Origin: Sanderia malayensis
Taxonomy: Eukaryota; Cnidaria; Scyphozoa; Semaeostomeae; Pelagiidae
Direction of reading: 5' to 3'
NCBI GenBank assembly: GCA_013076295.1
Contig: RQOL01000699.1
Span: 4,960,001-5,024,000, forward strand
DNA: 64,000 nucleotides
Made by a program: the position numbers and the translations under genes
Part shown: positions 34,101 to 45,535 of the stretch, in pieces
Position numbering within the stretch: position 1 is the stretch's first letter
Layout of the letters: each line of letters opens with the position of its first letter
Notes under the pieces: generated by a model
What the model saw: only the letters and a program-made list of their open reading frames with translations
What the model was told of the DNA's origin: nothing
Databases searched by the model: none

Positions 34101-34289
34101 CGGACAGCGTCCGTAAATTCGCACCCTATGTTAAACAAAACGGACAGCGTCCGTAAATTCCGAGTCAGGGACAGCGTCCCTAATTTCCAAGTCAGGGACA
34201 GCGTCCCTAAATTCCGAGTCAGGGACAGCGTCCCTAAATTCCGAGTCAGGGACAGCGTCCCTAAATTCCGAGTCAGGGACAGCGTCCCT
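34101..34289. repeat. 27-base minisatellite with a self-complementary core
   Basis: The core GGGACAGCGTCCC or CGGACAGCGTCCG occurs at 34101, 34141, 34168, 34195, 34222, 34249 and 34276; the last six are exactly 27 bases apart. Each core can fold into a 5-bp stem with a 3-base loop. 27 is a multiple of three, so both strands stay open. Lies about 220 bases after the DIRS-B recombinase. Confidence 0.9.
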
Positions 34290-34299
34290 GCCCCTCCGC

Positions 34300-35687
34300 T
34301 CGCACTTCGTTCCTTGCAAATGCGTTTCCTACACCGCCCACAATATCGTAATTAACTGTTTTAATTTATGTATAACATCATTGATATATTTACGTATTAT
34401 TACCTAACAATTATGTTGTAAATTATGATGATGATGAAGATGACTATGTTGTAAATTATGATTATGATGATGATTATGATGACTCAAAGCATATCGCAAT
34501 GGTTTGTTCTTGCGATTCTCTGCGGTAGGAGTGAATAATTAACACATCATTTGTGAACTTTGAAACATTTTTCATAAAGTCTTTTATTACGTTTTTTGGG
34601 AAAAGAAGACATTGTCTGTTTTTACCTTTTTTTTATCTCACTTTTAATTTTGTAAAGAACGCCGCCCTCTATTAAACGCCGCATGCAAAAGTTGGATTTT
34701 GAAAAGAACGCCGCGGCGTTCTTTAGAGGAAATACGGTATAACATTCTAAGCTCTAGTGTAGATGGATCTTCATTGGAACGAACTCATGTCACACGATTC
34801 AACAAATACAGTCTCCTAAAGTTATCGAAGTCTATTTTATTCGAGTTTACAATCTAACGGGAAGTCAGAAGTTAGGTCAACGAAAGGACGATTTCTGACA
34901 TAGTGTTCTCTCCTGGTTTTAAAGGAGACCTGCAAAGGTTTGGCAAGTCGAGCTCTATTAACTAAGTTTGATGTGTTTTTTAAATAATACAAGGTAAATA
35001 AAAGGTAAAAATGATAGCATTTGTAAATAAGAAAAAATGTAGAGGGTAGCCGCAGCTGTAAAGAGGTTAGGCCTAACCCCCTGTTTTATATATAGTTAAA
35101 TTCACTGCTGGAGACAGTTTTTAGTTTTTGAGTGAGAAGATTCGGAGTAAGATTGAGAGTTGTTTGCTGCGTTATATCATGTTATATAGAGAATTGTTTG
35201 TTGCGTTATATGGAGAATTGTTTGTTGCATTAAATAGAATAATTGTTTTGTTTTGTTAAATGGAATCGTTGTTTCGTTTCACCACACAGCAATGCAGAAC
35301 AATAGGCAACAATACACATCAGCGATAGAGGTGGTGGCGATGTCTAGTAAATGTCATTATCATCATAATCATCATCAGTCCACTGTGATGGAGATAGTAA
35401 ATGTAAGGGACGCAAGTAGTGGTAGAATATGGCAAAGATAAATATTTCAGTTATGATAACCATCAGAAATGATTGAATATGAATGGGGTGTAGAAGAAAA
35501 TCGAGTAAGGTCCAAGAGAGATTGGATTGATTTGAAGATCAGTATCGTATTTACAAATGTTATCATTTTTCCCTTTTATTTACCTATCATACATTCTATC
35601 ATATATTTATATCTTGTCTCTGCTTTTATCTACCTTTATTGCTGATACACAAATACTCGACTTGAAAAGTCACATATACATATACAT
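34300..35687. other. No gene recognised; TGATGA-rich microsatellites
   Basis: Simple repeats of tgatga/tgattatga at about 34425-34485 and 'tgtttgttgcgttatat'-type short repeats near 35160-35230; otherwise AT-rich with no identifiable gene. Confidence 0.4.
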
Positions 35688-36289
35688 ATGCGTATTTCAG
35701 TCTCTCGCATCTGCGATGCTGAGCATTCATCTGAGGATGATCTTTTCGCCTCCCAAAATCGATTTCGCACTCCTGACACCCAAGAGCCTGAAGTACAACA
35801 TCTTGACGATATTGATGCTCTACTGCAAGGCGAGCAATTAGAATCAACTACACAGACGGAAAGGAACCTCACACCTGCCCAGAAAAATCTCATCAAAGAC
35901 CTTGCCAAACACAAAGTCACAATTCTCAAGCACCAAGGCATGGCCAATCACTTCAGACATCTCTCACAATCTGGCACCATTTTTCCAGATTATACTCGGC
36001 CTGCTCTTCACTTGCGTGACTATAAACTTTTCTCCTCGGATTCTAAATCGAAATTACTAAAGCATTTCAACGATCTGTATTGGAACTCCTTTCTGCTCAC
36101 CACAATGAAGTGGCAGCTAACACAAAATTATTAGTGGACTCTCGCAATGATTCTATAATTAGCATGTATGATAAGTATACTTGTGATTTTTTGAACAACT
36201 TAGCCTGTGATTATTCACATGATCTTTACTCCTCCAATTTAGCATATCGAAAACCTACCGGACGAGGCGATAAACGTCCTCGTCAATAA
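35688..36289 (+). pseudogene. Unrecognised ORF with one frameshift, possibly a retroelement ORF1
   Basis: The frame from 35688 to about 36110 reads 'LTPAQKNLIKDLAKHKVTIL', 'MANHFRHLSQSGTIFPDYTRP' and 'LLKHFNDLYWNSFL'. The next frame continues to 36289 with 'KLLVDSRNDSIISMYDKY' and a basic tail 'GRGDKRPRQ'. About 195 residues with a nucleic-acid-binding-like end, 57 bases before the DIRS-A terminal repeat. No family recognised. Confidence 0.4.
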
Positions 36290-36737
36290 TCATTACATTA
36301 TCTCGAAAATCCGTTGAATTTACAACACTTTATCGTTTTTTTTTTATTGTCAATTCCTGCCTGTCATGAATTGTGGTTAATAATTTTGTAGCCAGATAAA
36401 TTAATTAACGTTTAGGTGACAAGAAGCCAAATCAATGGCGGGGCGCCACTATCCATGCGAAAAGGACTTAACATGTTATAGCATAGGAACGCGAAGACGG
36501 CGTACGTCAATTCCCCTTAACCAATAAGAATACGGCAAACACACTCGTGACTAACACCTAGCATTCAGAACAAATCATCTATTTTCTAATTCTCCCCTCA
36601 CTCGAATTGTGTGCGCCGTGCTAGAGACACACGAATTCGATTTCTGATTCAAGACAAAAATTTAAAATTTTACAAACTTCGAACGTCCAGATCATTAGTT
36701 ACCGTCAGTTCATTACTACGAACGTCCAGTGGCTACC

Positions 36738-37841
36738 ATGCCGAAAGCAAGTGTCGGAAAAGAACGGCGCAGTCGTCGAAATACCACTATCGCTTCGACC
36801 ATGGCTTCAACCCCTACTGCCCGTAACGAGCCATCAGAACCTTCCTCGTCAGCAGCAACTACGGAATCAACCTCTCAGCTGTCAGAAGACAACGTGCAGC
36901 AAATCCGAGCAATCGTGGAGGAATCGATGGAAGCAAGTCTGTCCAGAGTCGCGCGGGAAGCAGCTCAAGCCGCTGTTGAGCTGACACTGGCCAACAGATC
37001 CATTCCACCAACCACACCTGAGAACACCATCATAACACAGCCGTCCATAGACGAGTTTGAACGCCTGGGAAGAGCCTCAATCCCCATCAACGGCAATCAG
37101 CACCGATCTCAAGCCATCGATGGAGGTTTTACGCCAGAAATTCCAAATGCTTACGTCCGAAGCATTCAAGGGGGTGAGTTTTTTGAAATTTCTAAACTGC
37201 TCCCTGAAAATTTGTATCAACTGGACAATTCCTCTCCCGATTATAACAACGTATCTTTATCTATGGGCCCCAACTCCGAACTCCGGTTAACAAAACGCAG
37301 TAGCGTGAAACGAATTGAAAACATATCTGAATGGACATCAGCCTTTCTTGCATATGTGAAACTGGTTGTCGACAAATTTCCTGCCCGTGCCAGAGAGCTT
37401 CTCGAATATATCGATATTATTCGGTATGCGGCAAAATATCACACGTCCCTGGCCTGGCTTTTATATGACCATAAGTTTCGCTACAAAGCGGCCAACGACA
37501 AATCTCTCCACTGGGGGCTGATTGATCAAGAACTTTGGATGAGAATTTTTACCGTCAACCAGTCTCAGCTGATGAGGGACTGTACACTTTTTAACAATGG
37601 ACCCGTATCTTTTAACTCCGGAGTTGGGGCAAAACGGGACGCAACATGCCACAATTTCAACCGAGGTGCCCCGTGCCGAGCTCAGCCATGCCCCTACCTG
37701 CATAAATGTAACCGGACCGAATGTGGCGGATCTCACCCCCGTATTGCCTGCTCAAACGATCCAGCACCTTCAATCCAACCTGTCCCCCAAGCCTCATACC
37801 ATTCAGATAAACAACCCACCAGACGCCCACACCGAAAATAA
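36738..37841 (+). CDS. DIRS-A ORF1 (gag-like protein), intact
   Basis: ATG 36738 gives 367 residues. A Ser/Thr-rich head is followed by an amphipathic helix ('VQQIRAIVEESMEASLSRVAREAA'-like), the conserved 'VRSIQGGEFFEISKLLP', and a central helical region ('AFLAYVKLVVDKFPARARELL', 'YHTSLAWLLYDHKFR'). A Cys/His cluster near residues 315-345 ('CHNFNRGAPCRAQPCPYLHKC') probably binds zinc and nucleic acid. The RT frame begins before this ORF ends (overlap from about 37600), as is common in DIRS elements. Structural role inferred from the family. Confidence 0.8.
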   Translation: MPKASVGKERRSRRNTTIASTMASTPTARNEPSEPSSSAATTESTSQLSEDNVQQIRAIVEESMEASLSRVAREAAQAAVELTLANRSIPPTTPENTIITQPSIDEFERLGRASIPINGNQHRSQAIDGGFTPEIPNAYVRSIQGGEFFEISKLLPENLYQLDNSSPDYNNVSLSMGPNSELRLTKRSSVKRIENISEWTSAFLAYVKLVVDKFPARARELLEYIDIIRYAAKYHTSLAWLLYDHKFRYKAANDKSLHWGLIDQELWMRIFTVNQSQLMRDCTLFNNGPVSFNSGVGAKRDATCHNFNRGAPCRAQPCPYLHKCNRTECGGSHPRIACSNDPAPSIQPVPQASYHSDKQPTRRPHRK

Positions 37842-37849
37842 CTTTTCTA

Positions 37850-39420
37850 CTTCTGAGTATGTCGGTAATTTTGATTTTAATGTTGTTAAAACACCTATAT
37901 TGATCGATAGTTTGTATGATTCGCTTTCTGGCCACCCAGACCCCCGGTTTGTAGATGACTTATGTAATCAGCTTCGCTATGGAGCTCGTGTCGGTTACGA
38001 GGGACCCCGCGTTTCTAAGATCTCTCGCAACTTGCCTACTGCCTTTGAACACCCCGATATTGTCTCAAAAAACCTCGAGCAGGAAGTCTTGCTGGGCCGC
38101 ACAAGTGGCCCCTTTTCTGCCCCCCCATTTTCGAACTTTCAAGTTTCGCCTATCGGCTCGTGCCTAAGAAAAACTCGGATAAATTTCGCACTATTTTTCA
38201 CCTATCTTACCCCCGATCTGGTAGCTCTATTAATTCAAATATCGACAAAGAATCTTTCTCTATGACCTACGTCACTATTGACGATGCAATCTCTGCTCTG
38301 CGTTCTCTTGGCCAGGGCTCTTACATGGCTAAGACTGACATAGAGGCTGCTTTTCGACAAATTCCAGTCCACCCGGACGATTGGGAACTCCTGGTATGAA
38401 ATGGAAAGGAAAATACTATTTCGACAAAGTTCTACCCTTCGGCCTTCGAAGTGCCCCGTTCATTTTCAACCACCTTCCGGACGCCCTGGAATGGATTTTT
38501 AACAAATAAATGCGGCATTTCATTTGTTATTCACCTCTTAGATGATTTCTTAATCATTGAACCAGCTTCTTCACAAGGGGACGCCAAATCCAACTGTCAA
38601 ATCAGTCTGTCCAGCATGCTAACGGCTTTTCGAAATCTCGGCGTCCCCCTAGCCCCCACAAAACACAAGGGCCTTCCACGGTCCTCGAATTTCTAGGATT
38701 ATATTGGATTCTAATATCATGCAAGCCCGCCTCCCCGATGATAAGATATGTCGCCTTCGTCACGAGCTTAATCTTTGAGATCTAAGCGCACCGCTACTCT
38801 CAAACAATTACAATCTTTGATCGGTTTGCTTAATTTTGCGTGCAAGGTTATTCCCCCGGTCGCGTGTTTCTACAACGTATTATCAACCTTACGGTTGGTG
38901 TTTCGCAAAACCATCATCACATTCGACTTAATCAGGAGTTCTATAAAAAGACATTGAGATGTGGCAAGTATTTATCCACTCATGGAACGGGGAATACTTT
39001 TTTTAAACGATTCCTGGAGGACTCAAACGCCCTGCATTTGTTTACAGATGCATCTGGTTCCCACGGATACGGGGTTTCTATCAGACACATTGGTTTCAAG
39101 GCCCATGGCGTTCCCACCAAAGCTTAGATTCCCCGGGATTAGTATAGCTTGGCAGGAGTTCTTTGCAATTCTCGTCGCGTGTACTCTTTGGAGTAACTCG
39201 TGGCACTGTAAGCGAATTATACTGAACTGCGACAATGAAGCTGTTGTCCATGTCATTAACACAAAAAGGTCTAAGTGTCCTAAGATAATGGAACTCTTGC
39301 GTAGACTGACCCTGCTGACCTTAAAAAATAATTTCTATATCAAATCTCGACACGTCGCAGGCTGCAAGAACAACATCGCTGATGCATTATCTCGTTTTCA
39401 GGTGCATCGATTTCGCCGAC
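37850..39420 (+). pseudogene. DIRS-A reverse transcriptase / RNase H, frameshifted
   Basis: Blocks in order across several frames: 'VPKKNSDKFRTIFHLSYP' (~38158), 'MAKTDIEAAFRQIPVHP' (~38325, first catalytic Asp), 'KVLPFGLRSAPFIFN' (~38430), 'HLLDDFLII' (~38533, the LDD form of the YxDD box), then RNase H blocks 'LFTDASGSHGYG' (~39040), 'NCDNEAVVHVIN' (~39227) and 'ADALSRF' (~39380). At least five frame changes or stops. The LDD box and RT-RH order are typical of DIRS. Confidence 0.85.
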
Positions 39421-39902
39421 TTGCCCCCTGGGCCATCAATTTCCGGAGAAGCTCCCCCCGGATGTCTTACATCTTTGAACGCTGACCTGAATCGCTATCT
39501 CGCACGGTCCTTGGCAACCAATACAAAGCAGTCTTACACATCCGGTGAAAAACAATTTTTGAATTTCTGTTTTGGTTTTAAACTTCACGAATCAGGCCCT
39601 ATCCTTCCAACCAACGAAGCCACCCTCTGTTATTTTGCCGTCTTTCTTGCCAAAACGGTCAAATACGTTACTATTAAAAGCTACCTGTTTGCCGTAAAAC
39701 ACCTTCATCTCCAAAACAATTTTAATCTAGATCTTCAAAAATGCATACGGCTACAATACATACTGCGAGGGATTAAGCGTTCGCAAGGGCAGAAAAATAA
39801 CATCCGACGCCCAATAACGGCAAAACACCTAAACCTATTTTTTGAACTTCTTTCGTCCTTATACAACAAGGCATTTTGATAGCATCATGCTATGGGCCGC
39901 GA
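39412..39902 (+). pseudogene. DIRS-A tyrosine recombinase, N-terminal part, cut by gap
   Basis: The frame to 39879 holds 'LNRYLARSLATNTKQSYTSGEKQFLNFC', 'PTNEATLCYFAVFLAKTV' and 'SYLFAVKHLHLQ', the SAM-like core-binding domain, homologous to 33030-33230 of DIRS-B. A TGA at 39877-39879 and then the gap remove the catalytic domain from view. Confidence 0.75.
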
Positions 39903-40002
39903 NNNNNNNNNNNNNNNNNNNNNNNNNNNNNNNNNNNNNNNNNNNNNNNNNNNNNNNNNNNNNNNNNNNNNNNNNNNNNNNNNNNNNNNNNNNNNNNNNN
40001 NN
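39903..40002. other. Assembly gap (100 N)
   Basis: A run of exactly 100 N, a scaffold placeholder of unknown true size, between the DIRS-A element and the tRNA array. The true length of the array on this side is unknown. Confidence 1.
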
Positions 40003-40058
40003 ATGATAAAACTAGAAATGTGAAAAACCAAATTTAACTTTGTTGAACGTTTTAATAA

Positions 40059-40130
40059 AGGTCTTACCGAGACTTGAACTCGGACCATTGGATTCAGAGT
40101 CCAAAGTGCTAACCATTACACCATAAGACC
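40059..40130 (-). tRNA. tRNA-Gln (CUG), representative unit
   Basis: The minus strand folds as a 72-base tRNA: acceptor stem GGTCTTA/TAAGACC (7 pairs), discriminator T, D arm with 'GTGTAATGGTTAGCAC', anticodon loop CTCTGAA (anticodon CUG), T arm with 'GTTCAAGTC'. The A- and B-box promoters lie within these arms. It closely follows the metazoan tRNA-Gln pattern apart from the acceptor stem. No intron. Confidence 0.9.
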
Positions 40131-40328
40131 GATATAAATGATAACACTAGAAAAATGAAGCACCAAATTTAACTTTGTTGAACATTGTAATAAAGGTCTT
40201 ACCGACACTTGAACTCGGATCATTGGATTCAAAGTCAAAAGTGCTAACCATTACACCATAAGACCGATATAAATGATAAAACTAGAAATGTGAAACACTA
40301 AACTTCACTTTGTTGAACGTTTCAATAA

Positions 40329-40400
40329 AGGTCTTACCGAGACTTGAACTCGGATCATTGGATTCAAAGTCCAAAGTGCTAACCATTACACCATAAGACC
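40329..40400 (-). tRNA. tRNA-Gln (UUG), representative unit
   Basis: Same structure as the CUG unit, with anticodon loop CTTTGAA (anticodon UUG); it differs in the anticodon wobble base and one or two positions elsewhere. All stems pair. Confidence 0.9.
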
Positions 40401-42416
40401 GATATAAATGATAAAACTAGAAATGTGAAACACTAAACTTCACTTTGTTGAACGCTTCAATAAAGGTCTTACCGAGACTTGAACTCGGATCATTGGATTC
40501 AAAGTCCAAAGTGCTAACCATTACACCATAAGACCGATATAAATGATAAAACTAGAAATGTGAAAAACCAAATTTAACTTTGTTTAATGTTTTAATAAAG
40601 GTCTTACCGAGACTTGAATTCGGATAATTGGATTCAAAGTCCAAAGTGCTAGCCATTACACCATAAGACCGATATAAATGATAAAACTAGAAATATGAAA
40701 CATCAAATTTCATTTTCTTGAATGTTTTAATAAAGGTCTTACCGAAACAAGAACTCGGATCATTGGATTCAGAGTCCAAAGTGCTAACCATTACACCATA
40801 AGACCGATATAAATGATAAAACTAGAAATATGAAACACAAAATTTAATTTTCTTGAATGTTTTAATAAAGGTCTTACCGAAACATGAACTCGGATCATTG
40901 GATTCAGAGTCCAAAGTGCTAACCATTACACCATAAGACCGATATAAATGATAACACTAGAAAAATGAAACACCAAATTTAATTTTGTTGAACGTTTTAA
41001 TAAAGGTCTTACCGAAACATGAACTCGGATCATTGGATTCAGAGTCCAAAGTGCTAACCATTACACCATATGACCGATATAAATGATAAAACTAGAAATA
41101 TGAAACACCAAATTTAATTTTCTTGAATGTTTTAATAAAGGTCTTACCGAAACATGAACTCGGATCATTGGATTCAGAGTCCAAAGTGCTAACCATTACA
41201 CCATAAGACCGATATAAATGATAAAACTAGAAATATGAAACACAAAATTTAATTTTCTTGAATGTTTTAATAAAGGTCTTACCGAAACATGAACTCGGAT
41301 CCTTGGATTCAGAGTCCAAAGTGCTAACCATTACACCATAAGACCGATATAAATGATAAAACTAGAAATATGAAACACCAAATTTCATTTTCTTGAATGT
41401 TTTAATAAAGGTCTTACCGAAACATGAACTCGGATCATTGGATTCAGAGTCCAAAGTGCTAGCCATTACACCATATGACCGATATAAATGATAAAACTAG
41501 AAAAATGAAACACCAAGTTCAGCTTTGTTGAACGTTTTAATAAAGGTCTTGCCGAGACTTGAACTCGGATCATTGGATTCAAAGTCCAAAGTGCTAACCA
41601 TTACCCAATAAGACCGATATAAATGATAAAACTAGAAATATGAAGCATCAAACTTAACTTTGTTGAACATTGTAATAAAGGTCTTACCGACACTTGAACT
41701 CGGATCATTGGATTCAAAGTCCAAAGTGCTAACCATTACACCATAAGACCGATATAAATGATAAAACTAGAAACATGAAAGACCAAATTTAATTTTGTTG
41801 AACGTTTTAATAAAGGTCTTACCGAGACTTGAACTCGGATCATTGGATTCAAAGTCCAAAGTGCTAACCATTACACCATAAGACCGATATAAATGATAAA
41901 ACTAGAAATGTGAAAAACCAAATTTAATTTTGTTGAACGTTTTAATAAAGGTCTTACCGAGACTTGAACTCGGATCATTGGATTCAAAGTCCAAAGTGCT
42001 AGCCATTACACCATAAGACCGATATAAATGATAAAACTAGAAAAATGAAACACCAAGTTCAGCTTTGTTGAACGTTTTAATAAAGGTCTTGCCGAGACTT
42101 GAACTCGGATCATTGGATTCAAAGTCCAAAGTGCTAACCATTACCCAATAAGACCGATATAAATGATAAAACTAGAAATATGAAGCATCAAACTTAACTT
42201 TGTTGAACATTGTAATAAAGGTCTTACCGACACTTGAACTCGGATCATTGGATTCAAAGTCCAAAGTGCTAACCATTACACCATAAGACCGATATAAATG
42301 ATAAAAGTAGAAATGTGAAACACTAAACTTCACTTTGTTGAACGTTTCAATAAAGGTCTTACCGAGACTTGAACTCGGATCATTGGATTCAGAGTCCAAA
42401 GTGCTAACCATTACAC

Positions 42417-42831
42417 TTTAGTAATTTAGTAATGCTGAAGTAGCTACTATAATCACTAATTGAAATAGGTTACAAGACACTTACCCAGCTTTCGTAGTTG
42501 CTTTGAAGTTTGGTAGTCAGAAGGCTCGAAGAGAAACGATGTGAATTTCTTTCTTGTGTGTATGATACCAAAATGAATGCTTAATTAATTAACTACTAAC
42601 TGAGTAACTAAATGTTGCGTTTGATTAAATATAAGTTGCGAGGTTGGGTGTGTCGTAAATACTTAAGCAAATAAGGTTAAGAGTAGGTTATGGTTAGGCG
42701 TTTGACTGTAAAAGGCTAATGAATATGTTTGTTTAGATAATAGTTGATAAATATGGTTAAGTGTTGGGATGCGTGTTATGATTCGCTAGTTAGTTGAAGT
42801 GCTCGTTGGTAAGGCTGTTGAGCACACTACA
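42417..42831. mobile_element. 415-base insert, copy 1
   Basis: Begins 'tttagtaatttagtaatgct' and ends 'gttgagcacactaca'. ACAC at 42413-42416 and 42832-42835 flank it, and the tRNA 5' end (accataagacc) resumes afterwards. This is what insertion into a tRNA gene with a 4-base duplication would give. No ORF, no clear inverted termini and no A tail; class unknown (solo terminal repeat, MITE or SINE-like). Confidence 0.65.
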
Positions 42832-42835
42832 ACAC

Positions 42836-45535
42836 CATAAGACCGATATAAATGGTAAAACTAGAAAAATGAAGCACCAAATTTAACTTTGTTGAACGTT
42901 ATAATAAAGGTCTTACCAAGACTTGAACTCGGATCATTGGATTCAGAGTCCAAAGTGCTAACCATTACACCACAAGACCGATATAAATGAGAAAACTAGA
43001 AATGTGAAAAACCAAATTTAACTTTGCTCGACGTTTTAATAAAGATCTTACAGAGACTGGAACTCGGATCATTGGATTCAAAGTCCAAAGTGCTAACCAT
43101 TACACCATAAGACCGATATAAATGAGAAAACTAGAAATGTGAAAAACCAAATTTAACTTTGCTCGACGTTTTAATAAAGATCTTACAGAGACTTGACTTG
43201 AGATGATTGGATTCAGAGTCCAAAGTGCTAACCATTACACCATAAGACCGATATAAATGACAAAACTAGAAATATGAAACACCAAGTTCAGCTTTGTTGA
43301 ACGTTTTAATAAAGGTCTTACCGAGACTTGAACTCGGATCATTGGATTCAAAGTCCAAAGTGCTAACCATTACACCATAAGACCGATATAAATGACAAAA
43401 CTAGAAATATGAAACACCAAGTTCAGCTTTGTTGAACGTTTTAATAAAGGTCTTACCGAGACTTGAACTCGGATCATTGGATTCAGAGTCCAAAGTGCTA
43501 ACCATTACACCATAAGACCGATATAAATGACAAAACTAGAAATATGAAACACCAAGTTCAGCTTTGTTGAACGTTTTAATAAAGGTCTTACCGAGACTTG
43601 AACTCGGATCATTGGATTCAGAGTCCAAAGTGCTAACCATTACACCATAAAACCAATATAAATGATAAAACTAGAAATATGAAGCATCAAATTTAACTTT
43701 GTTGAACATTGTAATAAAGGTCTTACCGAGACTTGAACTCGGATCATTGGATTCAGAGTCCAAAGTGCTAACCATTACACCATAAGACCGATATAAATGA
43801 TAAAACTAGAAATATGAAACACCAAGTTCAGCTTTGTTGAACGTTTTAATAAAGGTCTTGCCGAGACTTGAACTCGGATCATTGGATTCAGAGTCCAAAG
43901 TGCTAACCATTACACCATAAGACCGATATAAATGATAAAACTAGAAACATGAAACACCAAGTTCAGCTTTGTTGAACGTTTTAATAAAGGTCTCAACGAG
44001 ACTTGAACTCGGATCATTGGATTCAAAGTCCAAAGTGCTAACCATTACACCATACGACCGATATAAATGAGAAAACTAGAAATGTGAAAAACCAAATTTA
44101 ACTTTGTTGAATGTTTTAATAAAGGTCTTACCGAGACTTGAACTCGGATCATTGGATTCAGAGTCCAAAGTGCTAACCATTACACCATAAGACCGATATA
44201 AATGATAAAACTAGAAATATGAAGCATCAAATTTAACTTTGTTGAACATTGTAATAAAGGTCTTACCGAGACTTGAACTTGGATCATTGGATTCAGAGTG
44301 CAAAGTGCTAACCATTACACCATAAGACCGATATAAATGATAAAACTAGAAATATGAAACACCAAGTTCAGCTTTGTTGAACGTTTTAATAAAGGTCTTG
44401 CCGAGACTTGAACTCGGATCATTGGATTCAGAGTCGAAAGTGCTAACCATTACACCATAAGACCGATATAAATGATAAAACTAGAAACATGAAACACCAA
44501 GTTCAGCTTTGTTGAATGCTTTAATAAAGGTCTTACCGAGACTTGAACTCGGATCATTGGATTCAAAGTCCAAAGTGCTAACCATTACACCATAAGACCG
44601 ATATAAATGATAAAACTAGAAAAATGAAACACCAAGTTCAGCTTTGTTGAACGTTTTAATAAAGGTCTTGCCGAGACTTGAACTCGGATCATTGGATTCA
44701 AAGTCCAAAGTGCTAACCATTACCCAATAAGACCGATATAAATGATAAAACTAGAAATATGAAGCATCAAACTTAACTTTGTTGAACATTGTAATAAAGG
44801 TCTTACCGACACTTGAACTCGGATCATTGGATTCAAAGTCCAAAGTGCTAACCATTACACCATAAGACCGATATAAATGATAAAACTAGAAACATGAAAG
44901 ACCAAATTTAATTTTGTTGAACGTTTTAATAAAGGTCTTACCGAGACTTGAACTCGGATCATTGGATTCAAAGTCCAAAGTGCTAACCATTACACCATAA
45001 GACCGATATAAATGATAAAACTAGAAATGTGAAAAACCAAATTTAATTTTGTTGAACGTTTTAATAAAGGTCTTACCGAGACTTGAACTCGGATCATTGG
45101 ATTCAAAGTCCAAAGTGCTAGCCATTACACCATAAGACCGATATAAATGATAAAACTAGAAAAATGAAACACCAAGTTCAGCTTTGTTGAACGTTTTAAT
45201 AAAGGTCTTGCCGAGACTTGAACTCGGATCATTGGATTCAAAGTCCAAAGTGCTAACCATTACCCAATAAGACCGATATAAATGATAAAACTAGAAATAT
45301 GAAGCATCAAACTTAACTTTGTTGAACATTGTAATAAAGGTCTTACCGACACTTGAACTCGGATCATTGGATTCAAAGTCCAAAGTGCTAACCATTACAC
45401 CATAAGACCGATATAAATGATAAAAGTAGAAATGTGAAACACTAAACTTCACTTTGTTGAACGTTTCAATAAAGGTCTTACCGAGACTTGAACTCGGATC
45501 ATTGGATTCAGAGTCCAAAGTGCTAACCATTACAC
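42836..45535 (-). tRNA. tRNA-Gln array block 2: 20 units
   Basis: Low ends at 42909 + 135n, n = 0-19. CUG units: 42909, 43179, 43449, 43584, 43719, 43854, 44124, 44259, 44394, 45474 (10). The other ten are UUG. Defects: 43044 and 43179 have the 'gatcttacagag' type (G-U in acceptor, one T-stem mismatch); 43179 also has a degenerate T arm ('gacttgagatg'); 44259 and 44394 have anticodon-stem changes; 43989 has 'ggtctcaacg'. 45474 is truncated at 45535 by insert copy 2. Confidence 0.9.

Larger units (their letters stand above)
36347..39902 (+). mobile_element. DIRS-A retrotransposon, running into the assembly gap
   Basis: Starts with the 'ttgtcaattcctgcctgtca' terminal repeat also found at 29520 and 47914. 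It contains ORF1, reverse transcriptase/RNase H and a tyrosine recombinase start, in the standard DIRS order. The right terminal repeat and internal complementary region would lie in or beyond the 100-N gap. Multiple frameshifts in RT/RH show that this copy is inactive, although the terminal repeat is nearly identical to the copy in the tRNA array. Confidence 0.85.
40003..42416 (-). tRNA. tRNA-Gln array block 1: 18 units, 135-base period
   Basis: Unit 3' ends (low coordinate, without discriminator) are at 40060 + 135n, n = 0-17; each gene body is 71 bases plus discriminator, spacer 63-64 bases. CUG units: 40060, 40735, 40870, 41005, 41140, 41275, 41410, 42355 (8). The other ten are UUG. Defects: 40195 has an anticodon-stem mismatch; 41005 and 41410 have an acceptor change (catatgacc on the plus strand); 41545 and 42085 carry a D-arm change (acccaataag); units at 40735-41410 have a T-arm change (ccgaaaca). 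42355 is cut at 42416 by the 415-base insert and lacks its 5' acceptor strand. Confidence 0.9.

Noticed and set aside
34128..34355. Repetitive 'RDSVPKFRV' protein
   Set aside because: Translation of a 27-base minisatellite open in both directions; no coding evidence.
42172..42411. 79-residue minus-strand ORF 'MVSTLDSESNDPSSSLGKTF...', repeated at 45291-45530 and 49858-50112
   Set aside because: It is a translation of the tRNA-Gln genes themselves; such predicted proteins are a common artefact over tRNA-Gln genes.
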